A stretch of DNA of 64,000 nucleotides from Microbacterium oxydans (GTDB taxonomy: Bacteria; Actinomycetota; Actinomycetes; Actinomycetales; Microbacteriaceae). The position numbers and the translations under genes are program-made. Of this stretch, positions 1-9,325 are shown one piece after another; the first letter of the stretch is position 1; each line of letters opens with the position of its first letter. The stretch is from contig NZ_FMIR01000015.1 in the NCBI RefSeq assembly GCF_900095745.1, positions 62,001-126,000 on the forward strand, read 5' to 3'. The notes under the pieces were generated by a model, which made no database searches, was not told the origin of the DNA, and worked only from the letters and a program-made list of their open reading frames with translations.

Positions 1-1040
1 TCGACGTCGGCCGCGGTGATCGTCTGGTTGCCCTGCGCGCCGAACAGCACGACCTCGTCTCCCGGCGTCGTCGCATCGAGATGGGAGACGTCCACGAGGA
101 AGCTGTTCATCGCGATCCGGTCGACGATGCGCGCACGGCGACCACGGATGAGCACCTCGCCGGTGCCGCTCAGACTGCGATGCACGCCGTCGGCGTACCC
201 CAGCGGGATCAGCGCGAGACGCGCATCCGCCTCGAGCCGGTGCCAGCGGTCGTAGCCGACCGTGCTCCCCCGCGGATACGAGTTGATCGCCGCGATCCGC
301 GACACCACCCGCATCGCCGGTCGGAGCGATCCTCCCAGCGCGTCGGTGTCTCCGTAGAGCCCGGCGCCGATACGGACGAGGTCGAACCGGGACTGCGGCA
401 GGCGCAGCGCCGCGAAGGTGGTCGCGCAGTGCCGGGCCACCGCGCCGTCGGAGACGTCGGCGACCGCGCGCGACTGCTCGTCGAAGCGTGCGGCGCCCGC
501 CATCACGTCGGCCTCGTCTTCGCAGGGGAAGTGGGAGCAGACGCCGACGACATCCAGACGCGGATCCGCCAGGACGCCCCGAGCCGCATGCACTCCCCGG
601 GGCTCACCGACCTCCAGCCCGTCCCGCCCGAGCTCGGTGGAGTTGAGCGAGACGTGCGCACGGATGCGCACACCCCGAGCGGCGGCGACCCCGGCCACGA
701 TCCCGGCATGCTCCGCCCCGCCGATCCACTCCTCGATGCCGAAGCGGATGCCGTCGTCGACCTCGGCCCGCCCCGCGGGCCGCACGCGCAGGAGACGACC
801 GGCGAAGCCGCTCGCGCGCACGGCCGCCGCCTCTTCGTTCGATGCCAGTCCGATCAGGCCGAGCGTCTGCTCGCCGAGCAACGGCGCCACGATGTCGATG
901 CCGTGACCGTAGGCGTCGGCCTTCACGACCGCGCAGAACCCGACCTCGGGGCCGAGTTCTGCGCGGATCGTGCGGACGTTGTGGCTGATCGCGTTGCGAT
1001 CGATCTCGACCCATCCGCCCGCCGGTGTGGAGGCTGTCAC
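1..1040 (-). CDS. alr: Alanine racemase (C-terminus beyond window edge)
   Basis: PLP-dependent alanine racemase, which interconverts L- and D-alanine for peptidoglycan. About 346 residues are visible and the last few tens are cut off by the window edge. The translated strand shows the PLP-lysine motif VKADAYGHG near residue 40, and a GYDRWH segment near residue 257 that fits the second catalytic tyrosine. The GTG start at 1040 overlaps the stop of the permease gene in a GTGA junction, so the two are probably translationally coupled. The pairing with an amino-acid permease leaves open a broader amino-acid racemase; the family call itself is firm. Confidence 0.9.
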   Translation of the reverse strand, partial: MTASTPAGGWVEIDRNAISHNVRTIRAELGPEVGFCAVVKADAYGHGIDIVAPLLGEQTLGLIGLASNEEAAAVRASGFAGRLLRVRPAGRAEVDDGIRFGIEEWIGGAEHAGIVAGVAAARGVRIRAHVSLNSTELGRDGLEVGEPRGVHAARGVLADPRLDVVGVCSHFPCEDEADVMAGAARFDEQSRAVADVSDGAVARHCATTFAALRLPQSRFDLVRIGAGLYGDTDALGGSLRPAMRVVSRIAAINSYPRGSTVGYDRWHRLEADARLALIPLGYADGVHRSLSGTGEVLIRGRRARIVDRIAMNSFLVDVSHLDATTPGDEVVLFGAQGNQTITAADV

Positions 1041-2515
1041 GCGTCGACGGGCTCCGCCTCGTGATCCTGCACGACGTCGCGCTTCCCCTTGCGCCCGTGC
1101 CGCCACCAGAAGAACAGGTAGCACGCGGCGACGAACGGGATGCCGAAGTACAACGCCGCCACCTGGTTCGGGTCGAACGCGATCGCGATGACCGACAGGA
1201 GCAGCAGCGAGAACGCCACGATCGGCAACGCCGGGTACAGCGGCGTCCGGTAGGCGAGAGCCGACACGTCTCCGCCCTCGCGCACGAACTTGCGGCGGTG
1301 GAAGAACTGCGAGGCGACGATCGACATCCACACCGCGACGACCGCGAATCCGGCGATCGACACGAGCACCAGATAGACGGTGCCGGCGGCGATCACACTC
1401 GTGAGCAGCGAGACGAGGCCGATCAGGATGCTGACGCTGAGCGCGATGAGAGGGACGCCGCGCTTCGTGAGTCGCGTGAACGCCTTCGGCGCGTGGCCCT
1501 CCTCCGCGAGCGAGAAGAGCATGCGGGCACAGGAGAAGAGCCCGCTGTTGCCCGCGGAGAGGAGCGCCGTGATGATGACGAAGTTCATGATGTCGGGCGC
1601 GTACGGCACTCCCACGTACTGGAAGACGTCGACGAACGGGCTGCTGGTGACGCTGGCGTCTTCGTAGGGCAGGATCGCGGCGATCACGGCGATCGCGCCG
1701 ACGAACAGCACCACCAGTCGCAGCACCGTGGAACGCAGTGCCTTCGGGATGTTCTTGGCCGGGTCCTTGGTCTCGCCCGCCGCGACGCCGATGAGCTCGG
1801 AACCGCTGAACGCGTAGAACACGGCGAGCGCGGTGACGATCACACCGCTGAACCCGTTCGGGAAGAGCCCTCCGGGGGTCTCGAAGTTGCTGAACAGGAT
1901 CGCCGGAGGGTGCTCGGCCGACAGCGGCGTGAACCCGAAGATCGCCGCACCGCCGAGCACGATCAGCGCGACGATCGCGACGACCTTGACCAGCGAGAAC
2001 CAGAACTCCGCCTCGCCGAACACCCGGGCCGAGATCGCGTTGAGCAGGAACAGCACGGCGGCGAAGATCAGGCACCACAGCCACACCGGCACCCCGGGGA
2101 ACCAGCGCTGCATGAGGATGCCGGACGCCGTGAACTCCGACCCCAGTGCCACCACCCAGCAGAGCCAGTACAGCCACGCCGTCGTGAATCCGGTCGCCGG
2201 CCCGATCGATCGTGAGGCGTAGATGTGGAAGGCGCCGGAGACGGGATACGCGATGGCGAGTTCACCGAGGCAGGCCATGACCAGGTAGACCACGAACGCG
2301 CCGATCAGGTACGCGATGATCGCGCCGAGTGGTCCCGCCTGGGAGATCGTGTAGCCGGAGCTGAGGAACAGGCCCGATCCGATCACGCCGCCCAGCGCGA
2401 TCATGATCAGATGCCGGGCGTCCATGGTCCGTTGGAGGCGGCGGAGCGGCACCTGCGTCGCCGTCGTGTTCGGCAGGACGTTGGGGAGGGACTTCTCCCC
2501 GGGAAGAGGCGTCAT
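1037..2515 (-). CDS. APC-family amino acid permease
   Basis: Twelve-helix amino-acid/polyamine/organocation permease of about 492 residues, similar in layout to GABA, D-serine/D-alanine/glycine and aromatic amino-acid permeases. The N-terminal GGVIGSGLF substrate-binding loop of the family is present. I chose the ATG at 2515, because GAGAG lies 5-6 nt upstream; a TTG at 2527 is in frame. It is divergent from the homoserine dehydrogenase-like gene across a region with an Lrp-like site and overlaps alr downstream. The substrate cannot be read from sequence; the context suggests a catabolic amino acid or D-alanine. Confidence 0.85.
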   Translation of the reverse strand: MTPLPGEKSLPNVLPNTTATQVPLRRLQRTMDARHLIMIALGGVIGSGLFLSSGYTISQAGPLGAIIAYLIGAFVVYLVMACLGELAIAYPVSGAFHIYASRSIGPATGFTTAWLYWLCWVVALGSEFTASGILMQRWFPGVPVWLWCLIFAAVLFLLNAISARVFGEAEFWFSLVKVVAIVALIVLGGAAIFGFTPLSAEHPPAILFSNFETPGGLFPNGFSGVIVTALAVFYAFSGSELIGVAAGETKDPAKNIPKALRSTVLRLVVLFVGAIAVIAAILPYEDASVTSSPFVDVFQYVGVPYAPDIMNFVIITALLSAGNSGLFSCARMLFSLAEEGHAPKAFTRLTKRGVPLIALSVSILIGLVSLLTSVIAAGTVYLVLVSIAGFAVVAVWMSIVASQFFHRRKFVREGGDVSALAYRTPLYPALPIVAFSLLLLSVIAIAFDPNQVAALYFGIPFVAACYLFFWWRHGRKGKRDVVQDHEAEPVDA

Positions 2516-2534
2516 CGGAACTCTCAATCGGGTT

Positions 2535-2575
2535 TGATATGTGCATCATATTCACATCTATGTGCCAATGACGCA
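2535..2575. promoter_or_regulatory. Candidate Lrp/AsnC operator between permease and homoserine dehydrogenase-like genes
   Basis: The imperfect palindrome ATGTGcATcatATtCACAT (2540-2558) is AT-rich against its surroundings. It shares GTGCATCAT followed by TCACA with the site at 5793-5828 upstream of the Lrp gene and the PLP lyase. I infer binding by the locally encoded Lrp regulator. Confidence 0.5.
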
Positions 2576-2805
2576 TTTTGTTGGTCGGATGCGGGGACAC
2601 TATCCGCTCCGCGATCCGGCCCACAAGACCCCGCGGCGGAATTCTTCGCCCCCGTGACCACTGCCGACCATCCGGCGGAGGAGCTGCCATTCCGGCAGTA
2701 TCCGCGGCCGATCCGACAGGCGCGCACGGACGCCGCCCTCGCCGACGATGGATCCGTGTCCGCACGGCGTCGCCGGCGACAGCTCATGGAAAGAAGGAGA
2801 CAACG

Positions 2806-3861
2806 GTGACTCACCACGACCTCGCCCTCATCGGCTTCGGAGGCGTCAACCGCGCCCTGGCCGAGATCATCCGCGACCGCGGTGCGGCGCTCGTCGACGA
2901 CCTCGGCTTCGGCCTGCGCGTCGTCGCGATCACCGACCTCCGCCTCGGCTCGCTCATGCAGAGCGACGGCATCGACCTCGACGCGGCGCTCGCGATGACC
3001 GGCGCCGACACGTTCGCCGGAATGCCGGGCGGCCACGCCGAGCCCCGCAACGACTACGTGATCCGCAACACCACGGCCGATGTCATCGCCGAAGCGACGT
3101 TCACGAACCCGGTCGACGGAGAGCCGGCGATCTCGCACGTGCGCGCCGCCCTCGAGAGCGGCAAGAGCGTGACCACCACGAACAAGGGCCCGGTCGCGCT
3201 CGCGGGCACCGCGCTCAACCGCCTCGCCGCCGAGAACGGAGCCCGCTTCGAGTACGAGGGCTCGGTGATGAGCGGGACTCCGGTGCTCCGACTCGCCGGC
3301 GAGACCCTCAAGGGACTGCGCATCACCCGCATCCAGGGCATCCTCAACGGCACGAGCAACTTCGTGCTGGGGCGCATGGAAGAGGGGAAGTCGCTCGCAG
3401 ACGCCGTCGCCGAGGCTCAGGCTCTCGGATACGCCGAGGCCGACCCGACCGCCGACATCGAGGGGTCCGACGTGCAGCTGAAGGTCGTGATCCTCGCGAA
3501 CGAGGTGCTGGGCGCGCAGCTCACGACCGCCGACGTGCCGCGCACCGGGATCAGCGGCGTCACCGCGAGCGATGTGATCGCCGCAGCGGCGGCGGGCGAG
3601 CACTGGAAGCTCATCGGCACGGTCTCCCGCGACGAGTCGGGGGTGATCTCGGCATCCGTCCAGCCCCTCGCGCTCGGCGCCGACCACCCGCTCGCCGCCG
3701 TCTCGGGGGCCACGAACGCCGTCGCCTTCACGACCGACCTGCTCGGCACGGTCACGGTGTCCGGTCCCGGCGCGGGGCGCATCGAGACGGCGTACGCGCT
3801 CCTCTCCGACATCATCGCGATCGACGCCCACCAGAAGTCGTACGCCGGAGCGGTCCGGTGA
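2806..3861 (+). CDS. Homoserine dehydrogenase family protein (no ACT domain)
   Basis: NAD(P)-dependent homoserine dehydrogenase fold, 351 residues. The N-terminus has the nucleotide-binding [15 protein letters not shown] contains the conserved active-site lysine region. The stretch [19 protein letters not shown] matches the family signature and runs on into the conserved lysine. It is shorter than biosynthetic actinobacterial enzymes because the C-terminal ACT regulatory domain is missing. The GTG start at 2806 follows a good AAGGAG site. Its GTGA overlap with an aldehyde dehydrogenase, and the nearby Lrp gene, suggest a catabolic role: oxidising homoserine or a related hydroxy amino acid to aspartate semialdehyde. 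That direction is inferred. Confidence 0.85.
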   Translation: MTHHDLALIGFGGVNRALAEIIRDRGAALVDDLGFGLRVVAITDLRLGSLMQSDGIDLDAALAMTGADTFAGMPGGHAEPRNDYVIRNTTADVIAEATFTNPVDGEPAISHVRAALESGKSVTTTNKGPVALAGTALNRLAAENGARFEYEGSVMSGTPVLRLAGETLKGLRITRIQGILNGTSNFVLGRMEEGKSLADAVAEAQALGYAEADPTADIEGSDVQLKVVILANEVLGAQLTTADVPRTGISGVTASDVIAAAAAGEHWKLIGTVSRDESGVISASVQPLALGADHPLAAVSGATNAVAFTTDLLGTVTVSGPGAGRIETAYALLSDIIAIDAHQKSYAGAVR

Positions 3862-5267
3862 GCGTGGCGATCATGGATGCTCCGACGACCGGCACCGCCG
3901 TACTCCGGGTGCTCGACCCGTACAGCGGCGAGACCATCGGCGAGCTGGCGCAGCACACGGTGGAAGACGTCGAGCCGATCATGGAGCGCGCGAGACTCGG
4001 CGCTTCGCTCTCGCGGGAGCTGACCCGGTTCGCTCGACACACGATCCTCGACCGCGCGGCGCGCATCCTCGAGGAACGTGCCGACGAGGCCGCCGCCCTC
4101 ATCGTGCGCGAAGCGGGCAAGACCATCACTCAGGCCCGCAAGGAGGTGCGTCGAGCGGTCACCACGATCTCCCTTTCGGCGGAGACCGCTCGGGCGTTCG
4201 ACGGCGAGGTCATCCCCTTCGATGCCTACGAGGGCGGGGGCAACCGCCGCGGCTGGTACACGCGGGAACCGCTCGGGGTGATCCTCGCGATCACGCCGTA
4301 CAACGACGCACTCAACCTCGTCGCCCACAAGCTCGGCCCTGCGATCGCGGGAGGGAACGCCGTCGTCCTCAAACCCTCCCAGCTCACCCCGTTGACCGCA
4401 CGCTTCCTCGTCGACGTGCTGCTCGAAGCCGGTCTCCCCGACGAGATCATCACCGTCGTGCACGGAGACCGCCAGGTCGCGCAGGCGCTGGTCGCGGTGC
4501 GCGACATCCGCATGGTCTCGTTCACGGGCGGGTTCGCGACGGGCGAGGCGATCGCTCGCACCGCGGGGCTCAAGAAGCTCGCCATGGAACTCGGCGGGAA
4601 CGCGCCCGTCGTGGTCTTCGCGGATGCCGACATCGCGGAGGCCGTCGAGGCCTGCGTGTCCGGCGCCTTCTGGGCCGCGGGGCAGAACTGCGTGGGGTCC
4701 CAGCGCATCCTCATCGAGCGCTCCGTGTACGCCGAGTTCCGCGACCGGTTCGCGGCGCGCACCTCGACGCTGCGTGCCGGCGACCCCTCGGATCCGGCCA
4801 CCGATGTCGGACCGATGATCTCGGATGCGGCGGCCGTGCGCGCCGAGCGAATGGTCGACGATGCGGTGAGCGCGGGCGCGCGGGTGCTCGCCGGACACCG
4901 CAGGGACGGCTCGGTGTACTGGCCGACCGCGGTCGAGAACGTGGCGCTCTCGTGCGAGCTCTGGAACGAAGAGGCGTTCGCCCCGGTCGTGGCCCTGGCA
5001 CCGTTCGACTCCGAGGAGGAGGCCGTCGCCGAGGCCAACAGTGTCGACTACGCGCTGCACGCCGCGGTCTTCACGACGGACATCGGCCGCGCGCTGCGGG
5101 TCGCCGAGGCGCTGGATGCCGGAGGCGTGATGATCAACGACTCCTCCGACTACCGCATCGACAGCATGCCGTTCGGCGGATCCAAGTACGGGAGCATGGG
5201 GCGCGAGGGCGTGCGCTTCGCGTACGAGGAGATGACCCAGCCCAAGGTGACCTGCATCACCACCTGA
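3858..5267 (+). CDS. NAD(P)-dependent aldehyde dehydrogenase
   Basis: Aldehyde dehydrogenase superfamily, 469 residues. Catalytic Glu244 lies in MELGG and catalytic Cys278 in [16 protein letters not shown] and the C-terminal [14 protein letters not shown] are also present. It starts with GTG at 3858, overlapping the stop of the preceding gene (GTGA); an ATG at 3873 is an alternative. Coupling to a homoserine dehydrogenase-like enzyme suggests a semialdehyde substrate, such as aspartate semialdehyde to aspartate. The family match is strong and the substrate is inferred. Confidence 0.88.
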   Translation: MSVAIMDAPTTGTAVLRVLDPYSGETIGELAQHTVEDVEPIMERARLGASLSRELTRFARHTILDRAARILEERADEAAALIVREAGKTITQARKEVRRAVTTISLSAETARAFDGEVIPFDAYEGGGNRRGWYTREPLGVILAITPYNDALNLVAHKLGPAIAGGNAVVLKPSQLTPLTARFLVDVLLEAGLPDEIITVVHGDRQVAQALVAVRDIRMVSFTGGFATGEAIARTAGLKKLAMELGGNAPVVVFADADIAEAVEACVSGAFWAAGQNCVGSQRILIERSVYAEFRDRFAARTSTLRAGDPSDPATDVGPMISDAAAVRAERMVDDAVSAGARVLAGHRRDGSVYWPTAVENVALSCELWNEEAFAPVVALAPFDSEEEAVAEANSVDYALHAAVFTTDIGRALRVAEALDAGGVMINDSSDYRIDSMPFGGSKYGSMGREGVRFAYEEMTQPKVTCITT

Positions 5268-5272
5268 GAACT

Positions 5273-5320
5273 CCTCGGGGAGGGCGGGGGTCCAGGGGGA
5301 TACCCCGCCCCTCCCCGAGG
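5273..5320. terminator. Bidirectional terminator between aldehyde dehydrogenase and Lrp genes
   Basis: Long GC-rich inverted repeat: CCTCGGGGAGGG-type arm at 5273-5289, complementary arm at 5303-5320, loop of about 13 nt. It lies between convergent genes and can serve both strands. Confidence 0.8.
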
Positions 5321-5321
5321 T

Positions 5322-5765
5322 TCAGGCGCGGTCGACCACGCGGGTCAACGACACGGCCGTCACCGTGTTCGCGACGCCGGGCACAGCGGCGAGCATCTCC
5401 CAGATCTCGCCGATGCGGTCCATCGAGTCGGCCTCCAGCATGACGAGCAGATCGAAGTCACCGGACAGCACGTCGCACCGCCGCACCTCGGGGATCTGCG
5501 AGATCTCGGCGATGACCGCGCCGCCACGCATCCGGTCGGTGCGGTAGACGAGCACGATCGCCGAGACGGGGGAGCCGCCGGCGTGCCCCGGCGTGACGGT
5601 GTACCCGCCGATCACGCCCTGCCGCTCCATGCGCTCCATCCGCTGCTTCACGGCGTTGCGCGAGAGATGCACCTGGGATGCGAGTGCGACCAGGGGCACG
5701 CGGGCGTCTTCGGTGAGCGCGGCGAGGATGCTGCGATCGATCTGATCGAGGTGGAGCCGCTCCAT
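5322..5765 (-). CDS. Lrp/AsnC family transcriptional regulator
   Basis: Feast/famine regulator of 147 residues. The N-terminal helix-turn-helix begins with DQIDRSILAALTEDAR, and SRNAVKQRMERME forms the recognition helix. A C-terminal RAM/AsnC ligand-binding domain carries a GDFDLLV motif. The ATG at 5765 is preceded by AGGAGG at ideal spacing. It is divergent from the PLP lyase and convergent with the dehydrogenase pair, with GTGCAT-type sites in both intergenic regions, so it probably controls the whole block in response to an amino acid. Confidence 0.92.
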   Translation of the reverse strand: MERLHLDQIDRSILAALTEDARVPLVALASQVHLSRNAVKQRMERMERQGVIGGYTVTPGHAGGSPVSAIVLVYRTDRMRGGAVIAEISQIPEVRRCDVLSGDFDLLVMLEADSMDRIGEIWEMLAAVPGVANTVTAVSLTRVVDRA

Positions 5766-5792
5766 CGAGACCTCCTGGGGGTACGCTGCAAC

Positions 5793-5828
5793 GTGCATCA
5801 TTCACAATTGCGTGTGTCTATTATGCAC
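5793..5828. promoter_or_regulatory. Candidate Lrp operator in the lrp / PLP-lyase intergenic region
   Basis: Inverted half-sites GTGCATCAT (5793-5801) and ATTATGCAC (5820-5828) face each other across an AT-rich centre. The left half matches the sequence at 2541-2549. Autoregulation by Lrp and control of the PLP enzyme are inferred. Confidence 0.5.
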
Positions 5829-5876
5829 CTTAGAGTGGAATCGCACCACGAGCGGTGCAGGAACGAAGGAGTCACC

Positions 5877-7079
5877 ATGGGCACTCGCCCCGACCGCAAG
5901 GATCCCCTCACCCTGTCGGACCTCAGCCTGGCCGTGCATGCGGGCAACCAGCTCGACTCGACGATGGCGCTTCGCACCCCGCTCGTGATGGCCAACTCGT
6001 ATCAGCTCCCCGACGATCCGAGCGAGATCAGCTGGTCGGCCACCGCCCCCGGGCTGTACACGCGCAACACCGGCGTGAACCAGTCGGCACTGGAGCAGAA
6101 GCTCGCCGCGCTCGACGGCGCCGAGGATGCCGTCGCCCTCGCCTCGGGCGTCGCGGCACTGCACGCCGTCTTCTTCACCCACATGCGCGTCGGCGACCAC
6201 GTGATCGTGAGCGACGTGGTGTACGAGGCGACCTGGCGCCTGTGGACCGAACTGCTGCCCCAGCGCTACGGGCTCGAGGCCACCTTCGTCGACATCGGCG
6301 ATCTCGATGCCGTCCGTGCGGCCATGCGCCCGGAAACGCGCCTGGTGTGCATCGAGGCGATCGCGAACCCCACCACCAAGGTCGCCGACGTGGCGGCGAT
6401 CGCCGAGATCGCGCACTCCGCCTGCGCGATCCTGATGGTCGACTCGACGTTCTCGCCGCCGCCGTTCTACCGCCCCATCCAGGACGGCGCCGATCTGGTC
6501 GTGCACTCCCTCACGAAGTACCTCAACGGACACGGCGACGCGATGGGGGGATCGGTCGCGGGCAGCCACGAGCTCATCCAGCCCATCAAGGCCGACGCGA
6601 TGGTCGATGTCGGCGGCATCATCTCGCCCTTCAACGCCTGGCAGATCCAGCGCGGCACGGTCACTCTCCCCCTGCGATTGCGGCAGCACTTCGACTCCGC
6701 CGCCCGCATCGCCGAGATGCTCGCCGCCGACGACCGGGTGGAGTACATCGCCTACCCCGGTCTCGAGTCCCACCCCGACCATGCGCTCGCCGCCCGCCAG
6801 TTCGATGGACGCGGCTTCGGCGGCATGATGGCGTTCGCCGTGAAGGGAGCGCCCGACGTGCAGAACGCGTTCGTGGCGAACCTGCGGCTGATCACCTCGG
6901 GCTTCTCGCTCGGCCACGACGACTCGTTGATCGTGCACACCGGGACCGAGGGCGGCCGCGTCGCCACCTATCCCGAGCCCTTCCGGAAGTTCGGCCACCT
7001 GCGCCTCTCGGTCGGCCTCGAAGACGCGGACGACCTGTTGGCAGACCTGAGCGCTGCGCTCGACGCGACGTTCCCCTGA
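5877..7079 (+). CDS. Cys/Met metabolism PLP-dependent enzyme, methionine gamma-lyase/cystathionine gamma-synthase-like
   Basis: Fold-type I PLP enzyme of 400 residues. The PLP lysine is Lys214 in LTKYLNGHGD, a context closer to gamma-lyases than to many synthases. YTRNTGVNQ (active-site Tyr-Arg), SGVAALHA (phosphate loop), DSTFSPP and a C-terminal RLSVGLED are present. The ATG at 5877 follows GAAGGAG. Divergence from an Lrp regulator, and a nearby homoserine dehydrogenase and aldehyde dehydrogenase, favour catabolic gamma-elimination of methionine or homoserine derivatives. Biosynthetic cystathionine synthase is less likely but not excluded. Confidence 0.82.
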   Translation: MGTRPDRKDPLTLSDLSLAVHAGNQLDSTMALRTPLVMANSYQLPDDPSEISWSATAPGLYTRNTGVNQSALEQKLAALDGAEDAVALASGVAALHAVFFTHMRVGDHVIVSDVVYEATWRLWTELLPQRYGLEATFVDIGDLDAVRAAMRPETRLVCIEAIANPTTKVADVAAIAEIAHSACAILMVDSTFSPPPFYRPIQDGADLVVHSLTKYLNGHGDAMGGSVAGSHELIQPIKADAMVDVGGIISPFNAWQIQRGTVTLPLRLRQHFDSAARIAEMLAADDRVEYIAYPGLESHPDHALAARQFDGRGFGGMMAFAVKGAPDVQNAFVANLRLITSGFSLGHDDSLIVHTGTEGGRVATYPEPFRKFGHLRLSVGLEDADDLLADLSAALDATFP

Positions 7080-7114
7080 GGCTTGATCCGTCGAAGATAG
7101 TTACCATTCCGGGT

Positions 7115-7148
7115 TGACATCGAGTCGATGTTTTGTTCGAATGTTCAA
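7115..7148 (+). promoter_or_regulatory. Promoter of the radical SAM gene, apparently leaderless
   Basis: TTGACA (-35) is followed after 17 nt by TCGAAT (weak -10), which ends 6 nt before the ATG at 7149. No ribosome binding site precedes that ATG. The in-frame ATG at 7128 lies inside the promoter, so 7149 is preferred. Confidence 0.45.
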
Positions 7149-9263
7149 ATGCGGTGGCAGGGACAGAAGCTCGGCGAGACGGATGCAGCGGCGCTGCCCG
7201 GGCTCGAAGACCGGTCGAGCGTGCTGCGGTCGGTGACCACCCCCGAGTTCGCCGGGATGACGTTCCATGAGGTGCTGTCGAAGTCGGCCCTGAACCATGT
7301 GCCCGGCGCTTCGCGCATGCCGTTCGCCTGGACGATCAACCCGTACCGCGGATGCAGTCATGCCTGCGTTTACTGCGTCTCCCCCGACACTCTGATCCTG
7401 TGCGCGGACGGTCGGCAGCGACCATTGCGCGACCTTGAGATCGGCGATGAGATTGTGGGGACAGAGCGGATCGGAAGGTATCGACGCTATGTGCGTACGG
7501 AGATTCGCGCCAAGTGGTCGACCCAGAAGCCCGCATTTCGACTGACTCTCGCCGATGGCACAGCGGTGGTCGCCAGTGGCGACCACCGCTTCCTCACGGA
7601 GCGAGGATGGAAGCATGTCTCGGACGCCGAGTCCGGACAGAGACCGCATCTCACGACGAACAATCGTCTGATGGGCTTCGGCATCGGGCCGTCCGTCGAT
7701 CAGATCGACTACACCAGTGACTCCTACCGGCGTGGTTACCTCGCAGGCATGATCCGGGGCGACGGAATGATCTTCCATGGCACCTATCCGAGTGCGACGC
7801 GAACTCGCGAGATCAACATGTTCCGCCTGGCCCTGATCGATTCTGAGGCGTTGGAGCGCACCCGCGGATACCTCGATGCCGAGGGCGTGCCGACGCGACT
7901 GCGGGCTTTCACTGCCAAGAGCGCGACCCGTAGCGCCGCAGACGCGATCCACACAGCAGCGCGCGCCGGCGTAGCGAAGATCGAACACCTCATCATCACG
8001 CCGGGATCGCCTGACGAGACCTGGTTCGCAGGCTTCCTCGGTGGAGTGTTCGATGCAGAGGGCAGCTGCTCGCGCGGGGTCCTGCGCATATCGAACAAAG
8101 ACACGGACATCATCCGATTGATCGAAGAAGGTATGAATGCGCTCGGCATTCCCCACATCGTGGAGCCCCCGCGCCCCGGCGGCGTACGCAGCGTTCGAGT
8201 GATCGGAGGCCTGCCGAGTCGTCATAAGTTCTTCGCGACGGTGAATCCGGCCATTACACGAAAACTCGATGTCATCGGTACGGCGGTGAAGACAGCAGCG
8301 GATCTTCGGGTCGTGGACATCACCCCTCTGCCGGGGATTCGGGATCTGCTCGACATCACGACGGGCACGGGCGACTTCATCGCAAACGGCGTCATCAGTC
8401 ATAACTGTTTCGCCCGCGGTACGCACGAGTACCTCGACCTCGACGGTGGGTCGGACTTCGATTCGCAGATCGTGGTCAAGGTGAACGTGGTCGAGGTGCT
8501 CGAGAAAGAGCTGCGGCGCGGCAGCTGGCAGCACGAGACGGTCGCACTGGGCACGAACACCGACCCGTATCAGCGGGCCGAGGGGCGCTACAAGCTCATG
8601 CCCGGCATCATCGAGACCCTCGCCGCATCCGGCACCCCCATGTCGATCCTCACCAAGGGCACGCTCATCCGCCGCGACATCCCCCTGCTCGTGAAGGCCG
8701 CGCAGCGCGTGCCCGTCGACGTGCAGATGTCGATCGCCATGTACGACGACGAGCTGCAGAAGGCCATCGAACCCGGAGCCCCGACCACGCAGGCGCGGCT
8801 CGATACGGTGCGTGCGCTGGCGGATGCAGGGTTCCCGGTCACGGTCTTCCTGATGCCGATCATGCCGCACATGACCGACTCTCTCGAGGCGATCGACAGC
8901 GCCCTGGTGCGCATCAAGGAGGCGGGGGCACGCACCGTGATCTACGGAGCGCTGCATCTGCGGCCGGGCGTCAAGCCCTGGTTCTTCGAGTGGCTCGGCG
9001 CCAACCGGCCCGACTTGGTGTCGTCGTACCGCGGGCTCTATCCCGGCGCCTCGGCCGAGGCTCCCAAGGGATACCGGCAGTGGCTCGCGAAACGCGCTCG
9101 CCCCCTCATCCGGATGCACGGACTCGACGGCCGCCATGAAGACGACTACTCCCGCCGCGGGTTCCGACCAGGGCAGGGCCACGTGCAGTCGGGAGCGGCG
9201 ACCGCGGCAGCGGTGCGCTTCACGCCCAGTGCCGCCGCGGCTGCGCAGCCGATGCTGTTCTGA
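7149..9263 (+). CDS. Rv2578c-family radical SAM protein precursor containing an intein
   Basis: Radical SAM enzyme precursor of 704 residues; the spliced host would have 360, close to the roughly 340 of mycobacterial Rv2578c. Family features are the MRW start, the CSHACVYC cluster motif (Cys69, Cys73, Cys76), CFARGTHEYLD, ALGTNTDPYQ, LTKGTL and a C-terminal PMLF. A 344-residue intein separates the second and third cluster ligands. Before splicing, the third ligand position is intein Cys1; after splicing it is Cys+1. The reaction of this family is unknown. The host exteins are otherwise intact, so the gene is probably functional once spliced. YaeQ follows on the same strand. Confidence 0.93.
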   Translation: MRWQGQKLGETDAAALPGLEDRSSVLRSVTTPEFAGMTFHEVLSKSALNHVPGASRMPFAWTINPYRGCSHACVYCVSPDTLILCADGRQRPLRDLEIGDEIVGTERIGRYRRYVRTEIRAKWSTQKPAFRLTLADGTAVVASGDHRFLTERGWKHVSDAESGQRPHLTTNNRLMGFGIGPSVDQIDYTSDSYRRGYLAGMIRGDGMIFHGTYPSATRTREINMFRLALIDSEALERTRGYLDAEGVPTRLRAFTAKSATRSAADAIHTAARAGVAKIEHLIITPGSPDETWFAGFLGGVFDAEGSCSRGVLRISNKDTDIIRLIEEGMNALGIPHIVEPPRPGGVRSVRVIGGLPSRHKFFATVNPAITRKLDVIGTAVKTAADLRVVDITPLPGIRDLLDITTGTGDFIANGVISHNCFARGTHEYLDLDGGSDFDSQIVVKVNVVEVLEKELRRGSWQHETVALGTNTDPYQRAEGRYKLMPGIIETLAASGTPMSILTKGTLIRRDIPLLVKAAQRVPVDVQMSIAMYDDELQKAIEPGAPTTQARLDTVRALADAGFPVTVFLMPIMPHMTDSLEAIDSALVRIKEAGARTVIYGALHLRPGVKPWFFEWLGANRPDLVSSYRGLYPGASAEAPKGYRQWLAKRARPLIRMHGLDGRHEDDYSRRGFRPGQGHVQSGAATAAAVRFTPSAAAAAQPMLF
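7374..8405 (+). mobile_element. Intein with LAGLIDADG homing endonuclease, inserted at the third [4Fe-4S] cysteine
   Basis: In-frame 344-residue intein (precursor residues 76-419). It begins CVSPDTLILCADG (block A, Cys1). Block B is ASGDHRFLT, with Ser instead of the usual Thr in TxxH. Dodecapeptide motifs of a LAGLIDADG endonuclease occur at about residue 122 (YLAGMIRGDG) and about residue 217 (FAGFLGGVFDAEG). Block F is DLLDITTGTGDFIANG, and the intein ends VISHN before Cys+1. Every splice-critical residue is present, so splicing and homing both look possible. Its codon use is slightly less GC-extreme than the exteins. Confidence 0.93.
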
Positions 9264-9325
9264 TCCCGGGCCGCCCCTCTCACCAGGTCGGTCGCCCCTC
9301 CCACACCCGCGTAGGCTCGGGGATC

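Noticed and set aside
2516..2805. SAM or T-box riboswitch before the homoserine dehydrogenase-like gene
   Set aside because: No characteristic stems seen; the region is better explained by an Lrp-type operator and divergent promoters.
7136..7150. LexA/SOS box upstream of the radical SAM gene
   Set aside because: TTCGAATGTTCAAA lacks the GAAC-N4-GTTC spacing of actinobacterial SOS boxes.
7101..9182. 693-codon minus-strand frame opposite the radical SAM/intein gene
   Set aside because: Antisense shadow; spans the intein without any recognisable domain.
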